From Sphingobacterium sp. FBM7-1 (GTDB taxonomy: Bacteria > Bacteroidota > Bacteroidia > Sphingobacteriales > Sphingobacteriaceae), in assembly GCF_020687765.1 (NCBI RefSeq), contig NZ_JAJEWJ010000007.1:62001-126000 (forward strand): a stretch of 64,000 nucleotides of DNA. The letters are read 5' to 3'. Below, piece by piece: positions 56,018 through 64,000 of this stretch. Every line of letters starts with the position of its first letter. The first letter of the stretch is position 1. Made by a program: the position numbers and the translations under genes. The notes beneath the pieces were generated by a model. That model saw only the letters and a list, made by a program, of their open reading frames with translations. It did not search any database and was not told where the DNA came from.

Positions 56018-56025
56018 TATCTTTG
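56018..56025 (+). promoter_or_regulatory. -7 box of the exbB-exbD operon
   Basis: TATCTTTG followed by AAT, with TTTATACCCTCACGA ending 17 bases upstream. Sequence and spacing match the first PUL operon promoter (26772-26810). Confidence 0.65.
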
Positions 56026-56190
56026 AATATCGATTTTATTATTATTGTAAATCTGTTATGAGAATCGTATACACTTTTAGTGGTTTTGTATTAAAAAATT
56101 ATGTTATTATAAAGCTGGCATGATTAAAATAACGATTAAGCACAGAGAGAAAGGCTCCATTTGACAACTGAAAAAACAAATTATACACAA

Positions 56191-57741
56191 ATGAAAAAAA
56201 GAAACCGTGGTTTTGCTCTATGGAGAGCATTATCGAAAGCATTCATGGTTGCATGTATCGCGGCCGCTACCGTATGGGCGCAAGACAGTATGGCGCAACG
56301 TAGTAATAAGGAAGGAAAGTATGCCCTTTTTGAGGATAAGCTTCCTGCGGGTGCAAAATGGTCAACAGAAGAAAACGTAGAGCGTGACGGAGGCGCGGGG
56401 AACAGTAAAAAATACATTTACTTAAATCCAGATCTTAGTCCAGCAAATCTGACAGGCATGTCTCTCCGTATCCGCGAAAATCCGGGACCGGGAGAATACC
56501 GTTATGTAACGTTTAAGTGGATAGCTTGGGGAGGAGATCGTCTAGGCCTTCGCTTTTTGACAAGTTCCAAAGGAAAGGGTTCAAAATTTAATTATACGTA
56601 TGCAGCCGGAAAAATGGATTCCCTGCTCTCCGGATTGCAAATTGACGAAACGGCGCCCGGAAACTGGATCACCGTAACACGGGATTTATGGAAGGATTTT
56701 GGGGACTTTACGCTTACAGGTCTATCATTTATTTGTCCAGATCGTAGGGATGCCGGCTTTGACGACGTGTTTTTAGGACAAACAGACAAAGTTTTTGACA
56801 ATTCGCCAGGGGTGTTACCTACGAAGGTGGCGCAGCCTATTGCCGTAAAAGAAGCGGAACTTACCTTAGACGATTTAGATGCACCTGCCAAAGGAGGATC
56901 GACAACAAACGATACAGCGTTGGCAGAAGGTAACGATTCGACGATAGCTGGAGCGTATGAAGAGGGGATTATGGCAGATGAGAACGGGGAAGACCCCGAG
57001 GATGCTTTGAAAGTAGATTGGGTAGAGCAAATTCGCTCGGGAGGTGTCTGGATGTACCCATTATACGTGCTAGGCTTTTTTGCTATCGTTATAACCATCA
57101 TACGGGCAATTTTGTCGAGAAGAGGACGGTTGGCTCCGAAGAAGATGCGGGAGGAAGTTAGGTTGGCATTGGCGACGAATGACATCGATGCGGCTATCGC
57201 AGCTTGTGAAGAGCGTCCATCGACATTAAGTGAATCCTTGAAGTATATCCTTGAGCATCGACATGCGGATAGAGATATAGTTAGTCAGGTGAGCGGCGAC
57301 ATGGCGGGGCGTGAAATCCGGGAGCAACTGGATAAAATTTATCCACTTTCGGTCGTGGCATCGTTAGGACCGCTTTTAGGTCTTCTGGGAACGATTGTGG
57401 GGATGATTGAAGCATTCGGCTTGGTCGCCATATACGGCGATGAAGGTGGATCATCTTTGCTCTCTAACTCCATCTCACTAGCGTTAATCACTACAGCAGC
57501 CGGTTTGGTGATCGCTATCCCAGCAATCACTATTTATTTCTACCTGAAACGGAGTATCAAAGGAACAGCTACGATTATGGAAGAAGAACTAGAGCATGCC
57601 CTGACCATGGTATATCTGTACAAACAAGCGGATGAAAAGGAGCAAAGGCTATTGACGGAGGCTTCTGCCGAAGAAGACCAAGAGGAACAAGCAACGAATC
57701 ACGAATCACCAGAAACGAACCCTGAATCAAATGAAAATTAA
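56191..57741 (+). CDS. exbB: ExbB/TolQ proton channel with N-terminal extracytoplasmic domain
   Basis: A 516-residue fusion. ATG 56191 gives a signal peptide (about 1-36). Residues about 44-202 form a beta-rich periplasmic domain (YRYVTFKWIAWGGDRLGLRF, NWITVTRDLWKDFGDFTLTGLSF, DDVFLGQ), reminiscent of a domain common in planctomycete secreted proteins. A linker leads to TM1 (about 286-307) and the standard ExbB core with SLGPLLGLLGTIVGMIEAFG and ISLALITTAAGLVIAIPA. It would form the proton-driven channel with ExbD; the extra domain may sense or bind ligand. Overlaps exbD1 by 11 nt. Confidence 0.88.
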   Translation: MKKRNRGFALWRALSKAFMVACIAAATVWAQDSMAQRSNKEGKYALFEDKLPAGAKWSTEENVERDGGAGNSKKYIYLNPDLSPANLTGMSLRIRENPGPGEYRYVTFKWIAWGGDRLGLRFLTSSKGKGSKFNYTYAAGKMDSLLSGLQIDETAPGNWITVTRDLWKDFGDFTLTGLSFICPDRRDAGFDDVFLGQTDKVFDNSPGVLPTKVAQPIAVKEAELTLDDLDAPAKGGSTTNDTALAEGNDSTIAGAYEEGIMADENGEDPEDALKVDWVEQIRSGGVWMYPLYVLGFFAIVITIIRAILSRRGRLAPKKMREEVRLALATNDIDAAIAACEERPSTLSESLKYILEHRHADRDIVSQVSGDMAGREIREQLDKIYPLSVVASLGPLLGLLGTIVGMIEAFGLVAIYGDEGGSSLLSNSISLALITTAAGLVIAIPAITIYFYLKRSIKGTATIMEEELEHALTMVYLYKQADEKEQRLLTEASAEEDQEEQATNHESPETNPESNEN

Positions 57742-58192
57742 CTATGAAGATGATGATAAGGTAGAGGTACCGATGTCACCTTTGATTGACTGCGTGTTTT
57801 TGTTGCTTATATTCTTTCTGGTGACAACGATGATGAAAAAGTGGGAAAAGCAAATCCCACTTTCACTGCCATCTTCGACCTCCAGTCTTTCGACAGTGCA
57901 GTCCGGCGATCAGCCTATCGTGTTGTCCGTGGACGAGCGTAATCGAATCTATCAGGTCGTAAATGTCGACGCTTACTCCGGTGAAGGCACTTATGTCCCT
58001 ATAACCGATTTATCCGGCTTCCTAGGTCAGTTGAAGCAAAAATACGGGACGGAAATTGCCATCGATGTGTCGGCCTACCGCACCGTGGCCGTCGACGACG
58101 TTATCAATGTGTTTGATGCCTGTCAAATAGCGGGATTTGATCAAACGCGCGTGCGTTTGGGAAGTAAACCGCCGAGCGACGAGTTACAGTAA
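57731..58192 (+). CDS. exbD: ExbD/TolR-family protein 1
   Basis: A 153-residue protein with one N-terminal membrane helix carrying the essential proton-path Asp (SPLIDCVFLLLIFFLV) and a periplasmic TolR-like domain. It starts inside the exbB reading frame (11 nt overlap). Two ExbDs in a row are common in ExbB-ExbD-ExbD clusters; together they should form the ExbBD motor. Confidence 0.92.
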   Translation: MKINYEDDDKVEVPMSPLIDCVFLLLIFFLVTTMMKKWEKQIPLSLPSSTSSLSTVQSGDQPIVLSVDERNRIYQVVNVDAYSGEGTYVPITDLSGFLGQLKQKYGTEIAIDVSAYRTVAVDDVINVFDACQIAGFDQTRVRLGSKPPSDELQ

Positions 58193-58218
58193 TTAATACG
58201 AACGAAACGGATAGTGAT

Positions 58219-58644
58219 ATGAAATTGAATTACGATAATAACGACGACGAACCGGAAATCTCGATGTCGCCCTTGATCGATTGCGTGTTTCTGTTGTTGA
58301 TATTCTTTTTGGTGTCGAGCATGACGAAAGTGAAAAACAAGGATATCGACGTCGATTTACCGGCTTCTACCGCAGCCATCAAAATGAAACCCGATGATAA
58401 GCAGGCGATAGTCGGACTTGATTATAGCGGACAGATCTTTTGGGAAGGAGAACATTGCTCCACCAACTTTCTATTGGAGCAACTACGGGACGTCAGTATC
58501 ACGCAACCTGATCGACGTATACGGATTGATATGGACAAGGAGGCCCCTTTTGGGCGCTTTGTTGAAATTATGGATGCCTGTCAGTTTTACAATCTGACGA
58601 ATATAGGGATTAGAACTTATGACGAAAACTACAACAAAGGGTAG
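58219..58644 (+). CDS. exbD: ExbD/TolR-family protein 2
   Basis: A 141-residue ExbD homologue, related to the preceding one (the membrane helix SPLIDCVFLLLIFFLV is identical). It has the conserved Asp in the helix and a short periplasmic domain. The stop codon lies 26 nt inside the next gene, so translation is probably coupled. Identical helices suggest recent duplication or shared constraint. Confidence 0.92.
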   Translation: MKLNYDNNDDEPEISMSPLIDCVFLLLIFFLVSSMTKVKNKDIDVDLPASTAAIKMKPDDKQAIVGLDYSGQIFWEGEHCSTNFLLEQLRDVSITQPDRRIRIDMDKEAPFGRFVEIMDACQFYNLTNIGIRTYDENYNKG

Positions 58645-60154
58645 GCGCAAACGACATTATGGTGTGATCACCATCGCGTGGTTGGGAGCGCTATTGATCT
58701 GTGGTGGCATAGCCTATTTGTTGATGCAGGAAAGTGGTCGGAGTACCGGACAGGGAGTGTTTAAACCAGCGGAAAAAGAAAATGTGCGAAAAGCTATAAA
58801 ACCACGGACACAGACGGTCAAAAAGCCTTCCAACGCCCGAAAAGAGCAACAAAAAACGCGTCCATTGCCCAAAGAGCACGCCGATGAGATGGCTGCGAAA
58901 GCAGAACAGATGACAAAAATGCAATTGCGTTCGCAATTACAACGTTTCCAGCAGATGGTGGACAAGATGCGAGAGCATAGCAATGCCGCATTGGATCGAG
59001 TGGAGCAACGTCAACTGCCTACGGGCGCACCACGAGATGCGAACGACGTATCCGCCGCACGTAATATCCCACAAGCGGGTTCTCCACCTTTGCCAGCTGA
59101 CGCTAGTGCTGCTGCGATGTATGAGCGACTACGACAATATGAACAGGAGATTCAAAAACGGAACGTGGCGGTCAATGCTGCAAAAAGAACACTTACAGAT
59201 GGGCTTTCTTTTCCGGAGGTCTACGCCTCCTTGACGATGAGCAGCTCGTCTATGCCTTCTTTTGATAATCTTGCGGCACAACAATTTGACGGTTTGGAGA
59301 AAGCCGCTGATATAGCTGTGCGATCTACAGGCGATTTGAATAAGTACCGCGGCCTATTAGACCAGGCGTCTCGCCAAGCAGGATTGGCAGGGGCACGTTT
59401 AGAAGGGCTATTCGGAGGCGGTCGCTCGATGAATAGACCGGGAGGGAACAGCAGTGGACAACCTGGGGGCAACGGGGAAGGAGATGGCGGTATGGCCATC
59501 GGATTTAGTAACGATGATGGTCCAAAAGCACCGATGGCGCCGTATTCGGGGCCAAAGCTGGATCCTGAAATGGTAAAAGCACAAGCCTTGCCGGGGAGAC
59601 GGATTTCTAAAGATGCAGAACGGAAAGGTTGGCTATACGTTAATTCCTGGTATATGATCGGCCCGTGGGAAAGCTATGGAAGGGATGATTTTGCCGTGGT
59701 GCACCCCCCAGAAATTGCCGTAGATTTTGATGCCGTGTATACCGATGGGAAAATAGGCGAGGGGATCGCCGAAACGGATGCCCATCCGCTGAAGATGGTA
59801 GGGCCACGTGTGAAACTGGATGGCACATTACGTTGGCGTTTTATGCAAAGTGAATCCATGCACAACGTGCCCCCCGTCACGACTGGAAGTGCGACCTATT
59901 ACGCATATACCGAGCTTTACTTTGATGAGGCAGCCTCGATGTTGGTCGCGATGGGTACCGATGATAGTGGACGGGTTTGGATCAATGGGCAGGATGTATG
60001 GCAGGATAGGGGAACAAGCTGGTACAATATTGATGAACACATCGTAACATTCAATTTCCGACAAGGTTGGAATAAAGTGTTGGTGCGTTTGGAAAATGGA
60101 GGTGGCGGGGCCGCGGGCTTTAGTTTCTTGATCTGCCCGAAAGATGCCATTTAA
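58619..60154 (+). CDS. TonB/TolA-like membrane-anchored protein with C-terminal carbohydrate-binding-like domain
   Basis: A 511-residue protein: a short basic cytoplasmic tail, one membrane helix (about 14-36), a Lys/Pro-rich stretch, a charged helical region likely coiled coil (about 80-130 and 160-240), a Gly-rich linker (about 270-300), then a C-terminal beta domain (about 325-511; WYMIGPWESYGRD, YYAYTELYFDEAASMLVAMGTDDSGRVWINGQ, GWNKVLVRLENGG). The architecture resembles TonB or TolA, but the end is not a TonB_C domain; it resembles PA14-like or glycan-binding sandwiches. It overlaps exbD2 by 26 nt. Function inferred from position in the operon. Confidence 0.7.
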   Translation: MTKTTTKGRRKRHYGVITIAWLGALLICGGIAYLLMQESGRSTGQGVFKPAEKENVRKAIKPRTQTVKKPSNARKEQQKTRPLPKEHADEMAAKAEQMTKMQLRSQLQRFQQMVDKMREHSNAALDRVEQRQLPTGAPRDANDVSAARNIPQAGSPPLPADASAAAMYERLRQYEQEIQKRNVAVNAAKRTLTDGLSFPEVYASLTMSSSSMPSFDNLAAQQFDGLEKAADIAVRSTGDLNKYRGLLDQASRQAGLAGARLEGLFGGGRSMNRPGGNSSGQPGGNGEGDGGMAIGFSNDDGPKAPMAPYSGPKLDPEMVKAQALPGRRISKDAERKGWLYVNSWYMIGPWESYGRDDFAVVHPPEIAVDFDAVYTDGKIGEGIAETDAHPLKMVGPRVKLDGTLRWRFMQSESMHNVPPVTTGSATYYAYTELYFDEAASMLVAMGTDDSGRVWINGQDVWQDRGTSWYNIDEHIVTFNFRQGWNKVLVRLENGGGGAAGFSFLICPKDAI

Positions 60155-60179
60155 CAGTAACATCTAAAAATTTACAATC

Positions 60180-61322
60180 ATGAATATGAAAATTTTGAAC
60201 TACAAATATCTAATCATCACCCTTGCGGCTTTCTTTGCATTCGTCCACGTTCGGGCGCAAGAAACGGAATTCCATCCTGGGAAACTTTGGTTCGACAATA
60301 ACCAACGACTTATCAATGCCCACGGTGGGGGTGTTTTATATCATGAAGGTCAGTATTATTGGTTCGGCGAACACAAAGGCGAAAGATCGAACGCCGCTTG
60401 GGTGGGCGTTACCTGTTACTCGTCGTCTGACCTATACAACTGGAGCGACGAAGGGGTGGCGTTAGCCGTAAGTAAGGACAATACAAGTCCGATAGTGGCA
60501 GGGAGCACCATCGAACGGCCCAAAGTCATTTATAACGAAACGACTGGAAAGTTTGTGATGTATTTCCATTTGGAGCTAAAAGGACAGGGATATGAGGCTG
60601 CGCATGTCGGGGTTGCCGTGAGCGATAAACCGACCGGTCCGTATGAGCTTGTTAAAAATGACCGCGTGAATCCGGGAGAATGGCCGCTAAACATGACGGA
60701 AGCCCAACGGAATGCGACGGATAAGGTGGAAGATTATGAATGGTGGACACCGGAATGGACGAAAGCTATTGAAAACGGATTGTTTGTACGTCGTGACTTC
60801 GAAAGCGGACAGATGTCGCGTGACATGACGCTCTTTGTGGACGATGATCAGAAAGGATATCATATTTATTCATCGGAAGACAACCTTACCCTTCATATTG
60901 CAGAACTAACTGAAGACTACCTAAGTTATACAGGAAAATATATCCGGATCGCCCCGGCAGGACATAATGAGGCCCCGGCTATCTTTAAGAAGGACGGCAA
61001 GTACTTTATGATTACGTCGGGATGTACCGGTTGGGATCCCAATGAAGCGCGGCTGCTCACTGCAGATCATGTGCTGGGCGAATGGACATTACATCCCAAC
61101 CCAGCTGTCGGAAAAGGTGCCGAGCTCACTTTTCATTCCCAAAGCACCTATATATTACCTGTCGCTGGCAAGAAAGACGCGTTCATCTTTATGGCAGACC
61201 GTTGGCGTCCCGAGAACCCAATTGATGGCCGCTATGTATGGTTGCCGGTATTATTTGAGGATGGGATGCCGGTGTTAAAATGGTTTAACAAATGGGATTT
61301 GAGTGTATTCGACGAGAAGTGA
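60180..61322 (+). CDS. GH43 enzyme, exo-beta-1,3-galactanase-like (subfamily 24)
   Basis: A 380-residue secreted enzyme (signal ITLAAFFAFVHVRAQ). Typical blocks are INAHGGGVLYHEGQYYWFGEHK at 35-55, GSTIERPKVIYN, SRDMTLFVDDDQKGYHIYSSEDN, HNEAPAIFKKDGKYFMITSGCTGW and HSQSTYILPV. These match the GH43_24 exo-beta-1,3-galactanases, where a Gln rather than Asp can act in the base position (recalled). Last gene of the exbB operon (25 nt after the TonB-like gene) and followed by a terminator; with GH35 it points to beta-galactan breakdown. Confidence 0.82.
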   Translation: MNMKILNYKYLIITLAAFFAFVHVRAQETEFHPGKLWFDNNQRLINAHGGGVLYHEGQYYWFGEHKGERSNAAWVGVTCYSSSDLYNWSDEGVALAVSKDNTSPIVAGSTIERPKVIYNETTGKFVMYFHLELKGQGYEAAHVGVAVSDKPTGPYELVKNDRVNPGEWPLNMTEAQRNATDKVEDYEWWTPEWTKAIENGLFVRRDFESGQMSRDMTLFVDDDQKGYHIYSSEDNLTLHIAELTEDYLSYTGKYIRIAPAGHNEAPAIFKKDGKYFMITSGCTGWDPNEARLLTADHVLGEWTLHPNPAVGKGAELTFHSQSTYILPVAGKKDAFIFMADRWRPENPIDGRYVWLPVLFEDGMPVLKWFNKWDLSVFDEK

Positions 61323-61375
61323 GGCGGTGCGCCGAGATATAAGATTATCTATTTTAATTCAATTAGTTTAGTGTT

Positions 61376-61407
61376 GGAAATCCGCGTTATGCGGATTTCC
61401 TTTTTTT
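61376..61407. terminator. Intrinsic terminator between GH43 and the regulator gene
   Basis: Perfect 10-base inverted repeat GGAAATCCGC/GCGGATTTCC with a five-base loop, followed by seven T. It lies between the convergent GH43 gene and the hybrid regulator gene; the T-run favours the plus-strand direction. Confidence 0.92.
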
Positions 61408-61411
61408 ACCA

Positions 61412-64000
61412 TCAATCATTACGCTTTACCCTAAATTCATTCTGAAACGCTTTACGATATTTCTTTATATAATCCGAAGGGTTCATATCAAAGAGCTTGC
61501 TGAATTGAACGCGGAAATACTTCACATCATAGAAACCCGTTTCGTTCGCTACTTCGTTCACTTTCATATCGGTGTCAATGAATAGTTGAGCAGCTTTTCG
61601 TAAGCGAATATCCCGTATTAGCTCGTTGGCCGTTTTCCCCGAGATGGCTTTCACGCGCTTATAAAGGCTCGAATAGCTCATGCTCATTTCTTCTGCCAGC
61701 ATTTTAACATTAAAGTTTTCATTTCGGATATATTTTTCGACTTGTTGGATGCAAAGCTCAATAAATTCCTTGTCTTTGGAAGATATCTTAAGATCGTTGG
61801 ACTGCAGCGTAATAGCATTATAGAAAAACTGCTGTAAGTTTTTTCGATTTTTGATGAGTGCAGAGACTCGTGCCTTTAATAAATCGGCATCGAATGGCTT
61901 GCTGATGTAGTCGTCAGCACCCTCTTCCACACCTTCTAACTTGTGTCTGTCGGACGGACTGCTCGTGAGCAGGATTACTTGAATATGACCGTACGCAGGG
62001 TTTGATTTGATTTCAGCACATAATTCGATCCCGTTCATGCGATCCATCATCACGTCGCTAATGACAATTTCGGGCTGGTGTTTTTTGACGATATCCAACG
62101 CTTCTACACCATCCTTGGCGATATGGAGAATATATTTGTCGCGGAAAAGTTGTGCAAGATACTCTCGCAGCTGTTTATCGTCGTCCACAACCAACAGACT
62201 TGCCGTTTGCACGATTTCTGTTTCCTTCAGGGTTGGAACCTGCTCTTCCCCCGTCTCATCAGTATTGGCTAATGGATTGTCTTCTGCTATAAGTTCTTGT
62301 ATCACGGATAAATGCGTATCTGTTTCGGGAAGATACGTATGTGCGGGAAGCATATCGGCATTGTTTGGCAATGCAATGGTAAAGGTCGTGCCAACGCCGA
62401 CAGTACTTTCATAAGATATCTCGCCATCCAACATATCCACAAATGTTTTGGAAAGGTACATACCAATGCCGAACCCCGGTTTTTGTGTTACACCTTTTCG
62501 ATGGTCGGAATAAAATTTCGTAAAGATACTGTTCCCAACTTCCGCAGGGATACCCACGCCTGTATCAGATACCTGTAAGATTACCTGCGTAGATGTGCAT
62601 TTTATATGCAGGGTTATATGCCCATTTTCTGGAGTAAACTTAAAAGCATTGGAAAGTAAGTTGTAAAGGATGATTTCTAGCTTTTCATTATCGGAAACAA
62701 TTTCAGCACGTTCTACATCTGTTTCAAAGGTATACTGAATATGCAGTTGCTGTGCTTGGTGTTGGAAGCAGAGAAATATTTCACGCGTAAAAGTGACGAT
62801 ATCAAGACGACTCATCTTCAGGTTCTCCACTTCGTTTTCTGCCTTCCGGAACAACAGCAGTTGGTCAACAAGGCTCAGGAGCCGTTTGGTGTTGCGTTTC
62901 ACCATGTTAAGCTTGGCTTTCTCCTGACTATCTGTACTCTCTCGTAACAGGTCCTTTATGGGGTTGATAATCAGGGTTAATGGTGTCCGGAATTCGTGCG
63001 ATACGTTCGTGAAGAAAGATTGACGCTTCTCATTGAGTTCCCGTTCTTTCTTCGCAGTGAAATTAGCAAGTTCCACCTCATATTTGAGTGCAGTTTGGCG
63101 GTGACGATACTGGATATACAGCCGTAACAGACCCAATGCAACTCCCACATAAATAATGTACGCCCACCAGGAACGGTACCATGGCGGAAGCACCTTAATA
63201 TGCAGTTCCGTTGGCTGGTTGCTCCATTCTCCCTCTGCATTTGTCGATTCAATCAGTAAGGTGTAGGAGCCTTCCCGCAGGTTATTGTAGTTAATGGCGC
63301 GGGTCGTTCCGGCCATATTCCACTCCTTATCCAACCCTTCAAGCATGTATCGGTATCTGATTTTGTGCGGTGAGGAAAATTCTAAAGCCACAAAATTAAG
63401 GGATAAGATAGCCTCATCATAAGGCAATGTGATTTTGTGGATGTGATACTCGCTATCCAACTGCACACGATAGGTAGAATCCCGCAGCAATTTGTTGTTG
63501 ATCCGTATCGCTGTAATCGCCATTTTGGGCGTGTAGTTTCGGGAAGAAATGCTATCCGGGTAAAAGAGGTTGAAACCATTGACGCCACCAAAAGCGAGCC
63601 TACCGTCTTGCAAATGCAGGGATGCACCATACGAGAACTCATTACTTTGTAAACCATCGGAGCGGTCGAAATTGGTGAACTCGTTTGTTTCCGGATCAAA
63701 TCGGGAAAGCCCGTCGAAGGTACTTAACCAAAGATGTCCCGAATCATCTTTTTCAATACTGAGCACCGAGTTATTACGTAAGCCTTCCTTGTCTGCAAAC
63801 GTGTTCTCGATACTATCCGTCGATCGATTAAATAAAATAAGCCCTCGACCTTCAGTCCCTATCCACATGTGGTCCGGTCCGTCTAGATAGATAGCCCGGA
63901 CAGGTTTTCCTATTTCATATCTTTTAAAGGCACCCGTGCGTTTATCTATTTTAAGAAGCTCGTGATAATTTCCGCCCCATAGATAATCTCTCCCCGCCGA
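61412..64000 (-). CDS. Hybrid two-component system sensor kinase/response regulator (HTCS; 5' end outside window)
   Basis: A partial protein, at least 862 residues, open through the window end (the codons from 64000 read SAGRDYLWGGNYHELL in frame). It carries two-component propeller repeats (MWIGTEGRGLILFN; LWLSTFDGLSRFDP), a Y_Y_Y domain, one membrane helix, HisKA (HEFRTPLTLIINPI), an ATPase domain (NLLSNAFKFTPENG, DTGVGIPA), a receiver domain (VVDDDKQL; ISDVMMDRMNG) and a C-terminal AraC-type helix-turn-helix (GFYDVKYFRVQFSKLF). Such single-protein regulators sense glycan fragments in the periplasm and switch on the local PUL; position next to the galactanase operon supports this. Confidence 0.95.
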   Translation of the reverse strand, partial: SAGRDYLWGGNYHELLKIDKRTGAFKRYEIGKPVRAIYLDGPDHMWIGTEGRGLILFNRSTDSIENTFADKEGLRNNSVLSIEKDDSGHLWLSTFDGLSRFDPETNEFTNFDRSDGLQSNEFSYGASLHLQDGRLAFGGVNGFNLFYPDSISSRNYTPKMAITAIRINNKLLRDSTYRVQLDSEYHIHKITLPYDEAILSLNFVALEFSSPHKIRYRYMLEGLDKEWNMAGTTRAINYNNLREGSYTLLIESTNAEGEWSNQPTELHIKVLPPWYRSWWAYIIYVGVALGLLRLYIQYRHRQTALKYEVELANFTAKKERELNEKRQSFFTNVSHEFRTPLTLIINPIKDLLRESTDSQEKAKLNMVKRNTKRLLSLVDQLLLFRKAENEVENLKMSRLDIVTFTREIFLCFQHQAQQLHIQYTFETDVERAEIVSDNEKLEIILYNLLSNAFKFTPENGHITLHIKCTSTQVILQVSDTGVGIPAEVGNSIFTKFYSDHRKGVTQKPGFGIGMYLSKTFVDMLDGEISYESTVGVGTTFTIALPNNADMLPAHTYLPETDTHLSVIQELIAEDNPLANTDETGEEQVPTLKETEIVQTASLLVVDDDKQLREYLAQLFRDKYILHIAKDGVEALDIVKKHQPEIVISDVMMDRMNGIELCAEIKSNPAYGHIQVILLTSSPSDRHKLEGVEEGADDYISKPFDADLLKARVSALIKNRKNLQQFFYNAITLQSNDLKISSKDKEFIELCIQQVEKYIRNENFNVKMLAEEMSMSYSSLYKRVKAISGKTANELIRDIRLRKAAQLFIDTDMKVNEVANETGFYDVKYFRVQFSKLFDMNPSDYIKKYRKAFQNEFRVKRND

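Larger units (their letters stand above)
55717..56190. other. Divergent intergenic region between the GH43-like gene and the exbB operon
   Basis: No gene is seen. It contains the second G-box (55784-55815), a weak minus-strand -7 candidate for the GH43-like gene (TATCTTTA on the minus strand, 55766-55759), the conserved TTTATACCCTCACGA (55986-56000) and the exbB -7 box (56018-56025). The exbB leader is about 165 nt long. Confidence 0.7.

Noticed and set aside
56592..57185. A 197-residue minus-strand ORF opposite exbB
   Set aside because: Antisense to the ExbB domain coding region; its serine- and lysine-rich composition is typical of shadow frames.

Overview
The window comes from a Bacteroidota genome, most likely a member of Sphingobacteriaceae. 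It has two SusC/SusD pairs with satellite lipoproteins, a hybrid two-component sensor/AraC regulator, Bacteroidota-type -7 boxes (TAnnTTTG) before several genes, few or no Shine-Dalgarno sequences, and a four-gene ligase-associated DNA repair cassette. No rRNA, tRNA, insertion sequence, phage gene or CRISPR array was seen.

Layout. (1) 1-7798 is a DNA repair island. On the minus strand an operon-like run encodes an MBL-fold exonuclease, an ATP-dependent ligase, an Lhr-like helicase and the PdeM metallophosphoesterase (cut by the window start). Divergent from it are a radical SAM protein with a helix-hairpin-helix tail and its usual partner. (2) 7803-16251 is housekeeping: a GH28 lipoprotein, a small membrane protein, a YihY-like membrane protein, an acidic small protein, a PurF-type amidotransferase, ribosomal proteins L21 and L27, queA, and a MacB-type permease. 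(3) 16341-23415 is a glycogen operon: GH31 glucosidase, glgB, glgA, glgC. (4) 23493-25192 is a nitric oxide module: an Rrf2-type regulator and a flavohemoprotein, both preceded by the same inverted repeat. A ClC-type channel follows.

(5) 27080-61322 is a large polysaccharide utilisation locus. Its first operon (27080-48894, about 21.8 kb) reads susC, susD, FAS1, DUF5007-like, susC, susD, FAS1, DUF5008-like, DUF4983-like, M60-like, DUF4983-like, GH35. A three-gene cluster of unknown secreted or lipid-anchored proteins follows (49062-53632), then a minus-strand GH43-like multidomain protein. A second plus-strand operon (56191-61322) encodes an ExbB with an N-terminal periplasmic domain, two ExbDs, a TonB-like membrane-anchored protein ending in a carbohydrate-binding-like domain, and a GH43 enzyme of the exo-beta-1,3-galactanase type. 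(6) The convergent hybrid two-component regulator (61412 to the window end) is the probable switch.

How it fits together. GH35 and two GH43 subfamily 24-like proteins point to a beta-galactan or arabinogalactan-type substrate; this is inference. The promoters at about 26803 and 56018 share sequence blocks at matching spacing, so the two PUL operons are probably co-regulated. The most unusual part is the ExbB-ExbD-ExbD-TonB-like operon, a proton-driven motor whose two large components carry extra extracytoplasmic domains resembling carbohydrate-associated modules. Three PUL lipoproteins look like enzyme folds with lost active sites.
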